Source of the DNA: an uncultured Anderseniella sp.
GTDB lineage: Bacteria; Pseudomonadota; Alphaproteobacteria; Rhizobiales; Aestuariivirgaceae
DNA: 64,000 nt
NCBI GenBank assembly: GCA_947488295.1
Contig: CANKYU010000004.1
Span: forward strand, 1-64,000
Reading direction: 5' to 3'
Below the pieces are notes generated by a model, which did not search any database, was not told the origin of the DNA, and worked only from the letters and a program-made list of their open reading frames with translations. Positions 15,006 to 24,783 of this stretch are shown piece after piece (positions within the stretch are counted from its first letter, which is position 1; the number at the start of each line of letters is the position of its first letter). Made by a program: the position numbers and the translations under genes.

Positions 15006-17213
15006 TCAATCTGACAGCTTGTCTGTGCCGGGCAAAAAATGTGGCCACAACGGAGGCAATCCCTCGTCAGGGTGATTCTGCCAGCAGGCCTCCTCACATC
15101 TGTTGATTTTGGCCAACAGGCCGATGTCTTTTGCGTTCGCCGGCACCAGCCGGACCAGCCGCTCGATCCGTCTGTCAAACTCCTGCGGGCTGTCCAGGTA
15201 ATCAGAGAACGTCTCGCGCTCTGACGCACACGCGTAGACAATCCGGCAAATCGAACGGTTTTCGCTGTCAGCATACTGCCATAAATCCGATCCTGCTCCG
15301 CGAGACAGCGTCGCAACACATACCCACGCCGCAGCGTTGAACAGGGAATAATGAAGCGGCCTGGTGCGTGCAGCTTCGCCAGATTGATGGCCATTACCAT
15401 CGATTTGGGCGCGCAGCCGCAATGGCAGGGCGTTCAGGAGTTGCGCTGCGTCCCGGAAGTTTTGCGTGAAAAGAGCAAGGGACAACAGCAACAAGTGAGT
15501 GAATGTACCTATGTTGTTTTTTGCTGCATAAGCTGTCTGTCCTTGTTTGCCATTGCTCAGGTCCGCAAAAAAAGCGGCACACCAATGACGCAAAAGTTCC
15601 AGTTCCCGGTCGCTCAGCGCGTTATATTTGTGAAGCAGCGGGGCGATGTAGATTAGAGTCCAGATGTCACGAAAATCGATTAAGCCGGAAGGATTGGCGG
15701 CGACGTGCCCATCATTCACCGCGTGCATGTGGTACTGCGCAAAGCGAGCGCTGGGCAGAGTTCTGGTGGCCGGGTCGATGAACCAGTGTTTCAAGTTGAG
15801 CGCCGCCTGATTGAGAAATTCGGGTCGGTTAAACATCTTTCCGGCCACAGTCAGCACGTTTGCCCGGCGGATACACTCGTCCAGGCTGGTACGGTCATAT
15901 TTTCTGCTTTCAGCAGACCCGATGGTCGCTTCCAAGACTTGGACACCGTCTTTGCGTTGGTAATTTCCCTTTTCAACAGACCAGTATTTCGGCGCGCTGA
16001 AATAGTTGGCGAATTCGCCGCCCGGGGGGCAGACCGCTTTGTCCATAACCCCGGTCGGCGCCTGGCGGACATACTCCTCTGCCAAACCAGCGAGTAGTTC
16101 AGTCACGGTCCCGGAACAACCGGAAGATAACCGCGTTGCAGTATTGAATGTTGGCTCTGGTTTGCTCGACTGCCGGCGCTCCAGCAACATCGTGTCAACT
16201 TCCAGGCAAAGTGCCATCACGCCTTCGAACCTTGCGTGCCAGCGCAGCTTCATATCCAGAGCTATTCGATTCCCCACTCTGTTTGGCGTTCGTCTTATCT
16301 GTCCACCTGAAACTGTCAGTCCATCGGTGGCCCTGCCTGCTGTTTCTCTCTGCTCCCAAGCAGCCGTCTTGAACGTGTAGCCTGGAACACCAACCCTCCA
16401 CAAAAGCTCACTCTTGTTGCCGTGCCCATATCGCAATCGTTCGTCAAAGCGTTGGGTCGCCAGGCGGTGAAAGGCGATCTGTGGCTCAGCATCCCGGTGT
16501 TTGGACCGCCGCATGAAACCAGCCATGAAGTTTTTGATCGCCGATCTGACTATCGGAATTGATACATATCGCGCATCGGAATTCGAGTTCACGGTTGCAA
16601 TGAAGCTTGCCCATCCGCCGTCCGTAAAGTAGCTCCAGCCATCCAATGGCAATACCCATTCCGCATGGCTGGCAAAACCCAGTTCCAAAGCTTCGTTTCG
16701 GGCTTGGTTTATGCCGACTACAGCTTGCGATTTTGCCCGGATTGTCCACTCCTTTGCCTGTCCTTCCATTGGCAAAGGCAGAAATCGCCGCGACTGAATC
16801 AGTCTGCTCAATTGTCGGTTCTTGATCCTGCCTCGAATGCTCCAGTTAGACCAGCTTCGGTGATTGTTCAGGTCTGCACCCGTGGCGAACGGTCGATGCT
16901 CTTCCGGCAGCAAATCGGACTGCAGAAAGGCTTGTGTATAGGAGGTCTCATCGAAGCGGACGCGGTCACATCTGTAACCATGGGCGACAATCAGATCATG
17001 CAACCGTTGTTCGGTTTCATGGTCTGTCAGTTTATTCAGAAGCCAGCGCTTCTCACAGTTTTCAAAAACAGACTCAGTCTGGATAATCTCTTGCGCTATT
17101 CTGACGGCGTCTCCTGCCTGATGCCTTGGCGGCAGGTCATTCCCGACAATTCTGTAAATGACAAATTGTCTGCCCTCGGCCCCGGCGTCATCACCGCTCA
17201 TTGGCTCCCCCAT
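15006..17213 (-). CDS. Two-domain protein: glycosyltransferase-like N-terminal half and alginate-lyase-like C-terminal half
   Basis: The product is 735 residues. The N-terminal part opens with FVIYRIVGNDLPPRH and NCEKRWLLNKL, a conserved start seen in uncharacterised glycosyltransferase-like proteins. From about residue 400 the pattern changes: YFSAPKYWSVEKGNYQ, SGLIDFRDIWTLIYIAPLL and AAKNNIGTFTHLLLLSLALF. The last one matches the KNNHGTWYD-type helix of the alginate lyase (alpha/alpha toroid) family, but the usual His is Ile (NNIG). That residue takes part in catalysis in characterised lyases, so activity is uncertain. There is no signal peptide. The gene sits alone between trpE fragment B and intact trpE, pointing away from trpE. 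Confidence 0.6.
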   Translation of the reverse strand: MGEPMSGDDAGAEGRQFVIYRIVGNDLPPRHQAGDAVRIAQEIIQTESVFENCEKRWLLNKLTDHETEQRLHDLIVAHGYRCDRVRFDETSYTQAFLQSDLLPEEHRPFATGADLNNHRSWSNWSIRGRIKNRQLSRLIQSRRFLPLPMEGQAKEWTIRAKSQAVVGINQARNEALELGFASHAEWVLPLDGWSYFTDGGWASFIATVNSNSDARYVSIPIVRSAIKNFMAGFMRRSKHRDAEPQIAFHRLATQRFDERLRYGHGNKSELLWRVGVPGYTFKTAAWEQRETAGRATDGLTVSGGQIRRTPNRVGNRIALDMKLRWHARFEGVMALCLEVDTMLLERRQSSKPEPTFNTATRLSSGCSGTVTELLAGLAEEYVRQAPTGVMDKAVCPPGGEFANYFSAPKYWSVEKGNYQRKDGVQVLEATIGSAESRKYDRTSLDECIRRANVLTVAGKMFNRPEFLNQAALNLKHWFIDPATRTLPSARFAQYHMHAVNDGHVAANPSGLIDFRDIWTLIYIAPLLHKYNALSDRELELLRHWCAAFFADLSNGKQGQTAYAAKNNIGTFTHLLLLSLALFTQNFRDAAQLLNALPLRLRAQIDGNGHQSGEAARTRPLHYSLFNAAAWVCVATLSRGAGSDLWQYADSENRSICRIVYACASERETFSDYLDSPQEFDRRIERLVRLVPANAKDIGLLAKINRCEEACWQNHPDEGLPPLWPHFLPGTDKLSD

Positions 17214-17337
17214 TTAGTGACTGACTTCGCCACCAACCGGCACAAACCGGATCATACGAGAAAACACCATCTTAACATGCAAGTCACCAGTTTTCCCCGC
17301 CGCACTCAAAATTCCCGCTCACCACACCCAAAACGGC

Positions 17338-17366
17338 TTCACATCCCGTCCCAAACCTGCTCTAAA
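17338..17366 (+). promoter_or_regulatory. Probable trpE promoter
   Basis: TTCACA at 17338-17343 and TCTAAA at 17361-17366 are separated by 17 bases, a sigma-70-like arrangement. Transcription would start near 17373, leaving a leader of about 30 bases, too short for a Trp-codon leader peptide and attenuator. The same element is copied at 3916-3944 (intact) and 14673-14701 (altered). Confidence 0.5.
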
Positions 17367-17403
17367 CCGGTTTCGCTAAAGCCTCTTTTGGAAAGTTCAC
17401 CCG

Positions 17404-18924
17404 ATGCAGATCGCTCCTGACAGCGACAGCTTCAATGCCTGCTATCAGGCCGGCAAGGCGCAGGTCGTCTATACCCGGCTGGTGGCGGACCTGGAAACGC
17501 CGGTTTCGGCGTTCATGAAGCTCACGCGAAATGCACCTTACCGGTTCCTGCTGGAATCGGTGGAAGGCGGCGCCGTGCGCGGCCGTTATTCGATGATCGG
17601 CATGAAGCCTGACCTGATCTGGCGGGTGACAGGAGACAAGGCTGAGATCAACACACGCGCATTGATCGACGCGGACGGACCGTTTGTCGCCGATGACGCA
17701 GCACCTTTGCAGTCGCTGCGCAACCTGCTGGCGGCAAACCATTTCGATGTGCCGGACGACCTGCCGCCGATGGCTGCCGGGCTGTTCGGCTATATGGGCT
17801 ACGACATGGTGCGGCAGATGGAAAAACTGCCTGAGCCCAATGAGGACGTCCTCGGCGTGCCGGACGGTATCATGATCCGCCCGACCATCATGGCCATCTT
17901 CGACGCGGTCAAGGACGAGGTTACCGTCATCACCCCTGTGTTTCCGGACGCAGACGTGTCGGCAAAGGCGGCTTACGCGCGCGCCTGTGACCGGCTCGAC
18001 GCAGTAGTCGACGCCTTTGACCGGCCCCTGGAACTCAAGGCCTTTGACGACCCGGATGCCGCCCCGATCAGCGATCCGAAGTCCGACACCACACCTGAGG
18101 ACTACAAGGAGATGGTGCTGAAGGGTAAGGAGTATGTCGCCGCCGGCGATGTGTTCCAGGTTGTATTGTCACAGCGGTTTGAGACCGAGTTCACCCTGCC
18201 GGCGTTCTCATTGTACCGGGCCCTGCGCCGGGTCAACCCGTCGCCGTTCCTGTACCATCTCGAGTTTGACCGCTTTGCCATTACCGGATCCAGCCCGGAA
18301 ATCCTGGTCCGGGTGCGCGACGGCAAGGTGGAAATCCGTCCGCTGGCCGGCACCAGGCCGCGCGGCGCAACACCGGCTGAAGACCGTGCGCTGGCCGAAG
18401 ACCTTCTGGCCGATCCCAAGGAACTGGCGGAACACCTGATGCTGCTCGATCTCGGCCGCAACGATGTCGGGCGCGTAGCCAAGATCGGTTCGGTGAACGT
18501 TACCGACCAGTTCATCATGGAATACTACAGCCAGGTCATGCACATCTCCTCCAATGTCGAGGGCGAACTGGACGACAAGTATGACGCAATCGACGCACTG
18601 AGCGCGGGCTTCCCCGCCGGCACCGTGTCGGGCGCGCCGAAAGTTCGCGCCATGGAGATCATCGACGAGCTGGAAAGCACCAAGCGCGGCATCTATGCCG
18701 GCTGTGTCGGGTATTTTTCAGCCACCGGAGAGATGGACACCTGCATTGTGCTGCGCACCGCCCTGGTCAAGGACGGCAAGATGTTCGTGCAGGCAGGCGC
18801 CGGGGTGGTGGCAGACAGCGTCCCGCAGGCCGAACAGGACGAATGCATCAACAAGGCAAAGGCGCTGTTCCGGGCAGCCGAAGAAGCGGTCCGGTTTGCC
18901 GGCCGCGCATCGAGGGGGCAATAG
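17404..18924 (+). CDS. trpE: Anthranilate synthase component I
   Basis: The product is 506 residues, the usual length. It converts chorismate to anthranilate with ammonia supplied by TrpG, the first step of tryptophan synthesis. Chorismate-binding motifs are clear: YHLEFDRFAITGSSPE, IRPLAGTRPRG, LLDLGRNDVGRV and AGTVSGAPKVRAMEII. The N-terminal region (FMKLTRNAPYRFLLESVEGG, SMIG) holds the Trp feedback site region. It is separate from TrpG, unlike the fused TrpEG of many rhizobia. It leads a compact operon, six bases before trpG. Two decayed copies of its 5' end lie to the left. Confidence 0.97.
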   Translation: MQIAPDSDSFNACYQAGKAQVVYTRLVADLETPVSAFMKLTRNAPYRFLLESVEGGAVRGRYSMIGMKPDLIWRVTGDKAEINTRALIDADGPFVADDAAPLQSLRNLLAANHFDVPDDLPPMAAGLFGYMGYDMVRQMEKLPEPNEDVLGVPDGIMIRPTIMAIFDAVKDEVTVITPVFPDADVSAKAAYARACDRLDAVVDAFDRPLELKAFDDPDAAPISDPKSDTTPEDYKEMVLKGKEYVAAGDVFQVVLSQRFETEFTLPAFSLYRALRRVNPSPFLYHLEFDRFAITGSSPEILVRVRDGKVEIRPLAGTRPRGATPAEDRALAEDLLADPKELAEHLMLLDLGRNDVGRVAKIGSVNVTDQFIMEYYSQVMHISSNVEGELDDKYDAIDALSAGFPAGTVSGAPKVRAMEIIDELESTKRGIYAGCVGYFSATGEMDTCIVLRTALVKDGKMFVQAGAGVVADSVPQAEQDECINKAKALFRAAEEAVRFAGRASRGQ

Positions 18925-18930
18925 AAGTTC

Positions 18931-19521
18931 ATGATCCTGCTCATCGACAATTACGACAGCTTCACCTGGAACCTGTATCACTTTCTTGGTGATCTCGGCG
19001 CCGACACCGAAGTCATACGCAATGACGCCATTACCGCGGATGAGGCCGTTGCCATGAAGCCGGAGGCCATCGTGCTGTCGCCCGGCCCGTGCACGCCGAA
19101 CGAAGCCGGCATCTGCCTGGAACTGGTCGAAAAAGCCGCCGGCAATATCCCGCTCATGGGTGTGTGCCTGGGCCACCAGGCCATCGGTCAGGCCTTCGGC
19201 GGCAAGGTGGTGCGCGCCCAGCAACTGATGCACGGCAAGCTGTCGGATGTCACCACCGCCGGCAAGGGCCTGTTCGAGGGCCTGCCGGACACCTTCCGCG
19301 CAACCCGCTATCACTCACTGGTCGTGGAACGCGGCTCGCTGCCCGATTGCCTGGAAGTAACCGCGTCCACCGGCGACATTGTCATGGGGTTGCAGCACAA
19401 GCAGTTGAACGTCCACGGCGTACAGTTTCATCCCGAAAGCATTGCATCGGAGCACGGCCATGCGATATTGCGTAACTTCCTGAAACTGGCAGATGCCTAC
19501 AAAGAAGTTGAAACGGCTTGA
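18931..19521 (+). CDS. trpG: Anthranilate synthase component II (glutamine amidotransferase)
   Basis: The product is 196 residues. It releases ammonia from glutamine for TrpE. The class I amidotransferase triad is visible: the Cys nucleophile in [15 protein letters not shown] near residue 79 and the His-Glu pair in [13 protein letters not shown] near residue 170. [15 protein letters not shown] at the start is typical of TrpG/PabA proteins. The gene begins six bases after trpE and ends just before trpD. In some bacteria the subunit is shared with PabB for folate synthesis; the trp context favours TrpG. Confidence 0.95.
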   Translation: MILLIDNYDSFTWNLYHFLGDLGADTEVIRNDAITADEAVAMKPEAIVLSPGPCTPNEAGICLELVEKAAGNIPLMGVCLGHQAIGQAFGGKVVRAQQLMHGKLSDVTTAGKGLFEGLPDTFRATRYHSLVVERGSLPDCLEVTASTGDIVMGLQHKQLNVHGVQFHPESIASEHGHAILRNFLKLADAYKEVETA

Positions 19522-19525
19522 GACC

Positions 19526-20539
19526 ATGGCTGACCTGAAACCGCTTATCGCCAAGATAGCCGACGCAAAACCGTTGTCGCTGGATGAAGCACGCGCCGCT
19601 TTCAACATCATCATGTCGGGTGACGCCACACCGTCGCAGATCGGCGCAGTACTGATGGGCCTCAGGGTGCGCGGCGAAACGGTTGACGAAATCACCGGCG
19701 CCGTCATGACCATGCGCGAAAAGATGTTGCCGGTCACGGCACCAGACGGCGCCATCGACATTGTCGGTACCGGGGGCGATGCATCCGGCTCCTACAATGT
19801 ATCCACCTGTTCGGCGCTGGTCACCGCCGGCGCCGGCCTGCCGGTCGCCAAGCATGGCAACCGGGCCCTGTCGTCCAAATCCGGCGCAGCCGACACGCTG
19901 GCAGCACTTGGGGTCAATATCGAAGCCAAGCCGGACGTCATAGCCCGCTGCATTGCCGAGGCGGGCTGCGGTTTCATGTTTGCCCCGGCCCACCATGCCG
20001 CAGTGCGCCATGTCGGACCATCACGCGTCGAACTGGCTACACGCACGGTGTTCAACCTGCTGGGCCCCATGTCCAACCCGGCCAGCGTCAAGCGCCAGGT
20101 TATCGGCGTCTATGCCCGGCAATGGGTGGAGCCGCTGGCCCATGTCATGAACAAGCTCGGCTCTGAAGCCGTCTGGGTGACCCACGGCGAAGGCGGCCTC
20201 GACGAGATCACGCCAACCGGCACCACCTGGGTTGCCGAACTGAAGGGCGGCAAGGTCACCACTTTTGAAATCCAGCCGGAAGATGCCGGCGTCACCCGCC
20301 GCACGCTGGACGAACTCAGGGGCGGCGACGCCGACTATAATGCCGGAGCCCTGCGCGGCGTACTGGCGGGCGACCGTAACGCCTTCCGCGATGCCTCGAC
20401 CATGACCGCAGGCGCGGCACTGCTGGTCGCCGGCAAGGCCGGTGACCTGAAGGACGGCACGGCACAGGCCGAAGCGGCGATTGATTCAGGCGCGGCCATG
20501 AAAGTGCTCGACAAGCTGATTGAGGCATCGAACGCATGA
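19526..20539 (+). CDS. trpD: Anthranilate phosphoribosyltransferase
   Basis: The product is 337 residues. It joins anthranilate to PRPP to make phosphoribosyl-anthranilate. The PRPP-binding GTGGD ([16 protein letters not shown]) and [15 protein letters not shown] are conserved. The start MADLKPL at 19526 lies just after the trpG stop; an upstream in-frame ATG (19493) overlaps trpG and is less likely. Its stop overlaps the trpC start as ATGA, which fits translational coupling. Confidence 0.96.
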   Translation: MADLKPLIAKIADAKPLSLDEARAAFNIIMSGDATPSQIGAVLMGLRVRGETVDEITGAVMTMREKMLPVTAPDGAIDIVGTGGDASGSYNVSTCSALVTAGAGLPVAKHGNRALSSKSGAADTLAALGVNIEAKPDVIARCIAEAGCGFMFAPAHHAAVRHVGPSRVELATRTVFNLLGPMSNPASVKRQVIGVYARQWVEPLAHVMNKLGSEAVWVTHGEGGLDEITPTGTTWVAELKGGKVTTFEIQPEDAGVTRRTLDELRGGDADYNAGALRGVLAGDRNAFRDASTMTAGAALLVAGKAGDLKDGTAQAEAAIDSGAAMKVLDKLIEASNA

Positions 20540-21363
20540 CCGGCACCATCCTCGACAAGATAGCTGCCTACAAGCGCCAGGAAGTCGCCGCCGCCAAAGC
20601 GGCCGTTCCCGAAGCCAGCCTTGTAACCAACGCCAGCCTGAACCAGGCCAACAGCGCACCGCGCGGCTTCCTGAATGCGCTCGAGGCCAAGATTGCCGTC
20701 GGTGACTGGGCCCTGATTGCCGAGATCAAGAAGGCGAGCCCGTCCAAAGGCCTGATCCGCGAGGATTTCGATCCGCCTGCCCTGGCCAAAGCTTATGAGA
20801 ATGGCGGCGCCGCCTGCCTTTCGGTGCTGACCGACACGCCATCGTTTCAGGGCGCGCCCGAATTCCTGATGCAGGCCCGCTCGGCAACCGCCCTGCCCGC
20901 CCTGCGCAAGGATTTCATGCTTGATCCTTACCAGGTTCTGGAAGCCCGTGCCTGGGGAGCCGACTGCATCCTGCTGATCCTGGCGATGATCGACGACACA
21001 CTGTGCGCCGAGCTGGAAAAAACCGCGTTTGAACTGGGCATGGACGTGCTCGCTGAAGTGCATGACGAAGCCGAACTGGAGCGCGCCCTGAAACTCAAGA
21101 CCCGCATGATCGGCATCAACAACCGTAACCTCAAGACGTTCGAGACCAGCCTTGATACCACCGTGCGGCTCGCCCCGATGGTGCCGGAAGACCGGCTGAT
21201 CGTCGGCGAAAGCGGCTTGTTTGTTCCTGCAGACCTGGCCCGGATGGAACAGTCAAAAGTGCAGGCCTTCCTGATCGGTGAAAGCCTGATGCGGCAATCC
21301 GATGTTGCTAAGGCGACCAGGACACTGCTGACCAAGCCGGACGGCTTGCAGGCAAGCGCATGA
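20536..21363 (+). CDS. trpC: Indole-3-glycerol phosphate synthase
   Basis: The product is 275 residues and carries only the IGPS domain; TrpF is not fused. It closes the ring of the carboxyphenylamino-deoxyribulose phosphate intermediate. The substrate lysine motif [43 protein letters not shown] and VGESGLF, in that order, follow the TIM-barrel strands. It overlaps trpD at its start and moaC at its end, each by four bases. Confidence 0.96.
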   Translation: MTGTILDKIAAYKRQEVAAAKAAVPEASLVTNASLNQANSAPRGFLNALEAKIAVGDWALIAEIKKASPSKGLIREDFDPPALAKAYENGGAACLSVLTDTPSFQGAPEFLMQARSATALPALRKDFMLDPYQVLEARAWGADCILLILAMIDDTLCAELEKTAFELGMDVLAEVHDEAELERALKLKTRMIGINNRNLKTFETSLDTTVRLAPMVPEDRLIVGESGLFVPADLARMEQSKVQAFLIGESLMRQSDVAKATRTLLTKPDGLQASA

Positions 21364-21851
21364 CCAGCGGCAAACTCACCCATCTCGATGATGCGGGCAA
21401 CGCCCACATGGTCGACGTGTCGGAAAAGCAGGTGACCACCCGTATCGCCGTTGCCGCAGGCCGCGTCTCCATGCTGGCCGAGACCGTGCAACTGATCAAA
21501 TCCGGCATGGCCAAGAAGGGCGATGTCATCGCAACCGCCCGCATTGCCGGCATCATGGCTGCCAAGCGCACCCACGAGCTGGTCCCGCTGTGCCACCCTC
21601 TGGCGATTTCGAAAATCACTGTCGACCTGGACATCAACGAGCCGGACAATGCAGTTGATGTTACCGCGACCGTAAAGGTCGAAGGCAAGACCGGTGTTGA
21701 GATGGAAGCCCTGACTGCGGTTTCTGTCACCTGCCTGACTGTTTATGACATGGTCAAGGCGGTGGATCGCGGCATCACCATTTCCGACATCAAGCTGATC
21801 GAGAAACAGGGCGGCAAGTCGGGTCACTTCAGGGCAGATGCCACATCATGA
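21360..21851 (+). CDS. moaC: Cyclic pyranopterin monophosphate synthase accessory protein MoaC
   Basis: The product is 163 residues, the standard length. MoaC completes formation of cyclic pyranopterin monophosphate, the first molybdenum-cofactor intermediate, from the product of Moa[13 protein letters not shown] and [18 protein letters not shown] are family hallmarks; the Lys and Asp/His residues there form the active site. It is joined to trpC and moeA by four-base ATGA overlaps. The trpC-moaC-moeA link is a common alphaproteobacterial arrangement without a known metabolic reason. Confidence 0.96.
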   Translation: MTSGKLTHLDDAGNAHMVDVSEKQVTTRIAVAAGRVSMLAETVQLIKSGMAKKGDVIATARIAGIMAAKRTHELVPLCHPLAISKITVDLDINEPDNAVDVTATVKVEGKTGVEMEALTAVSVTCLTVYDMVKAVDRGITISDIKLIEKQGGKSGHFRADATS

Positions 21852-23053
21852 GCCTGCTTCCGGTCGATGACGCACTGGCGCAGATACTGAAAGGCGTCAA
21901 ACCGCTGGCCGCGGAAGACGTGCCGCTGTCCAACGCCGATGGCCGGGTATTGTCCGGACCATTGAAGGCGCAGCGTGCACAGCCGCCGTTTGCGGCATCT
22001 GCCATGGACGGCTATGCGGTACGTGCTGCAGACATCGCAGATGTTCCCGTTACACTGAAAGTCATTGGCGAAGCGCCTGCCGGGCATGGGTTTTCCGGCC
22101 GTGTCGGCAAGGGCAAGGCCGTGCGCATATTTACCGGCGCGCCGTTGCCCAAAGGGGCCGATACCGTCGTCATCCAGGAAAACACCGAACCCGACGGCAA
22201 GAATGCGGTGACGATACAGCAATCCGCTGTCCTGGGCAGTTTCGTCCGCCACGCCGGGCTCGACTTCAAGAAAGGCGAGACACTGTTACCCCGGCACACC
22301 GTGCTGGGCGCCCGTCAGATCGGCCTGGCAGCCGCCATGAACCATGCCCGCGTGGAGGTGGTGCGCCGGCCGTCCGTTGCGCTGCTGGCCACCGGCGATG
22401 AACTGGTTGAACCCGGGGGAAACCCGCGTGATGACCAGATCATCTCGTCCAATGCCCTGGCCATCGCCGCCATGATTACCCGCCATGGCGGCGAACCTGT
22501 GGACCTGGGCATCATCCCGGACAAGGCTGCCCGCATTGAAAAAGCCATCGGACGCGCCGCCGGCGCCGACATCCTCGTCACCATCGGCGGGGCGTCGGTG
22601 GGTGATCATGACCTGGTGCAGGCGGCCATGGAAAAGTCCGGCATAAGGATCGGTTTCTGGAAGATCGCCATGCGCCCCGGCAAGCCGTTGATGTTTGGCA
22701 AACGCGGCGACCAGCGCGTCATCGGCCTGCCCGGCAACCCGGTCTCCGCCATGGTGTGCACAAGACTGTTCATCCTGCCGCTGATTGCGAAGATGACGGG
22801 CGATGCCCGCTCGTTTGATCCCGTCACCGCGGTTTTGGGATCTGCCATGGGCAGCAACGACCAGCGTCAGGACTATATCCGCGCCACGCTGCAACGCGGC
22901 GACCAGGGGCAACTGGTGGCAACCTCCTTCCCCAAGCAGGACAGCTCCATGCAACGCGTCTTTGCGCAAGCCGACTGCCTGATAATCCGCCCGCCCCATG
23001 CGCCTGCTGCAAAAGCAGGTGAGCAGGTCCAGGTGTTGCTGCTGGATTTTTGA
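21848..23053 (+). CDS. moeA: Molybdopterin molybdotransferase
   Basis: The product is 401 residues. MoeA inserts molybdate into adenylated molybdopterin. The motifs [33 protein letters not shown] and [12 protein letters not shown] followed by [11 protein letters not shown] are all present. It overlaps moaC by four bases and ends the trp-moa-moe operon. No clear terminator follows; the next 130 bases contain nothing obvious. Confidence 0.96.
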   Translation: MSLLPVDDALAQILKGVKPLAAEDVPLSNADGRVLSGPLKAQRAQPPFAASAMDGYAVRAADIADVPVTLKVIGEAPAGHGFSGRVGKGKAVRIFTGAPLPKGADTVVIQENTEPDGKNAVTIQQSAVLGSFVRHAGLDFKKGETLLPRHTVLGARQIGLAAAMNHARVEVVRRPSVALLATGDELVEPGGNPRDDQIISSNALAIAAMITRHGGEPVDLGIIPDKAARIEKAIGRAAGADILVTIGGASVGDHDLVQAAMEKSGIRIGFWKIAMRPGKPLMFGKRGDQRVIGLPGNPVSAMVCTRLFILPLIAKMTGDARSFDPVTAVLGSAMGSNDQRQDYIRATLQRGDQGQLVATSFPKQDSSMQRVFAQADCLIIRPPHAPAAKAGEQVQVLLLDF

Positions 23054-23186
23054 GATCAGTCCTCATATCCGGCACAAGACTTAGCTGTGATGTTTACCAA
23101 GGCGTCACCGTAGTTTCTGATTATTCTTCAGTAGTGTGATGAAATGCGGTTAGGTGGTTGTGCACAGGCATGAAAGGCCGCCGCCC

Positions 23187-23972
23187 ATGACCAAATCGGC
23201 TACGAAACTGGAACGGGATGCAGAAACAGGTTTTGTCTTTATTCCGCCTGACCCGCAGTATCCCGATCTCGCCTCAGCCCAGTCAATCGGCAATCGGACC
23301 GTGGCTCGCGCAATCGCCAATGACTGGAAGACATTTTTCCCTGAATTCACATATTGGAAGACCCGTTGTCTTGTTCGCGTAGTCGGTCCGGTGGTGCAGA
23401 TCATATTGCTTGAGCGCGCTTCCAGCGGCTGGAACTATCATCCGATTCACCTCATAGCATTTCTGTCCAGCATCGAGCGTGACGAGTCGTTTGCCTGGCG
23501 GCTGGAGATGTGCAAGGAATCCAGGCTCAAGCCGGGAAACGGATGGCTGATGCTGCATGATCACCACCAGCGCCTGCCGGAATTTGCAAAGGAAATGCGC
23601 GAACGCCTGGCATCACTGCCGACTGAAGGCGACTGGACCTTCGACCAGCTTCTGCCGGTTGCCTGGAAACTGGCCAGGAAGAGTCATTGGCCGGGGCCGC
23701 TTCGCGACGTCGTATTGCTGTGCACGTGGGCCGGCAGGGTCAGACTGGCCAAATGGTACTATCTGAAAGCGAAGATCATGTACTACGCATTGTACTGGCC
23801 CATCCTGCTGATCGGGAAACTGGTTGGCGACACTTATTCAACCGACATGCGGTTCTGGCGACAGGACGTCGACCAGTTGATCGATCATCCGGAGAAAGTC
23901 CGCCAGCTTGTCGAGGACAACGTCATCAGGTTCAAGTTCGACAAGATGCCCCGGTTTGAGGTCAAGGTCTGA
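23187..23972 (+). CDS. Hypothetical protein of unknown family
   Basis: The product is 261 residues from ATG 23187 (MTKSATKLERDAETGFVFI). A GTG at 23154 in the same frame would add 11 residues. One hydrophobic segment (KIMYYALYWPILLIGKLVG) lies at about residues 195-213. The sequence is rich in Trp, Arg and Lys, with a conserved-looking ESRLKPGNGWLMLHDHHQR centre. I recognise no family and no catalytic motif. It stands alone between moeA and lexA, with more than 100 bases on each side. Confidence 0.6.
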   Translation: MTKSATKLERDAETGFVFIPPDPQYPDLASAQSIGNRTVARAIANDWKTFFPEFTYWKTRCLVRVVGPVVQIILLERASSGWNYHPIHLIAFLSSIERDESFAWRLEMCKESRLKPGNGWLMLHDHHQRLPEFAKEMRERLASLPTEGDWTFDQLLPVAWKLARKSHWPGPLRDVVLLCTWAGRVRLAKWYYLKAKIMYYALYWPILLIGKLVGDTYSTDMRFWRQDVDQLIDHPEKVRQLVEDNVIRFKFDKMPRFEVKV

Positions 23973-24390
23973 CATGATCTGATATTCCAAAAGCCCTATG
24001 ACTTTGTGTTATTGCACGCCGGAAACTAATGGATATCCAACGCACTATCACCACCCTGGCCGCGAAAGAATCAGTGCCATAAAGTTGACAGCCGTTATAT
24101 TCTGTCACAGCGACAGACTGGCTGCGTGCCAGACATGGGATACGAATATGGTCATCCGACCGGGGGATAAGACTTCATTCCGATATCTCGTTCAGAAAGT
24201 GTTCAGGACTACTGTGGTCTCATGAGCCCAAGGACTGTGTGAGTTGTGTTGCCGGACAGAACGGTGAAAACGCCAACATTAACACAAGATGCCTGTTCAA
24301 TTACGCATCGGTTAACACGGTTGAACTCGCAAGTCCCGGCCTGCAGACTTTTGGCATTGGCACATTCGTTTTACTTATTGGAGTGAGAGA
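23973..24390. other. Intergenic region, no feature recognised
   Basis: About 418 bases between the hypothetical gene and the small frame at 24391. No frame of useful length, no tRNA and no strong hairpin with a T run were seen. The last 60 bases probably carry the signals for the small frame. Confidence 0.5.
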
Positions 24391-24531
24391 ATGACAGTCA
24401 GACAGCGCAACCGCATCGCAGCAAGCAACCCGGCATCTATGGGTTTTAAGCCAGGCTGGCACAAATCCGGGCTCAGGGATTTCCCGGACGTGCCGCAGCA
24501 CCCGCTGGACGGACCGATACCGACGGATTGA
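24391..24531 (+). CDS. Possible 46-residue small protein
   Basis: ATG 24391 has a strong upstream binding site (GGAG followed by TGAGAGA, nine bases before the ATG). The product begins MTVRQRNRIAASNPASMGFK and ends GPIPTD. It is basic in the first half and Pro-rich in the second, with no membrane helix. It lies about 150 bases upstream of the LexA box. No family is recognised. The binding site is the main support; coding potential is uncertain. Confidence 0.4.
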   Translation: MTVRQRNRIAASNPASMGFKPGWHKSGLRDFPDVPQHPLDGPIPTD

Positions 24532-24681
24532 TCGCGTTTTCAATTTGGCGCTTCGACCCACTGCCGCAATCATGGGTTGCCATAGGAAACAACATTGGAT
24601 CTGTTCGTATATCAGTGTCGGGTCTCCCTGAGACGCTGGAAAAGTCCGCGAAATTCAACCATTTTCCCAACACCCCTTGCC

Positions 24682-24696
24682 GAACATAGCGGGAAC
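24682..24696 (-). promoter_or_regulatory. LexA operator (SOS box) upstream of lexA
   Basis: GAAC-N7-GAAC on the plus strand equals GTTC-N7-GTTC on the minus strand, the direct-repeat LexA site of Alphaproteobacteria. It lies 88 bases before the lexA start codon, so lexA is probably autoregulated. A weaker half-matching GTTC-N7-GGTT lies about 25 bases downstream. Confidence 0.8.
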
Positions 24697-24783
24697 ATGT
24701 CATAAAGGTTTCGCATTTGTTCTGATTCTGGTTGGCGCACATCTGGTTCACGCCATCCAGACAAACGGCAAGGAAAACACCTG

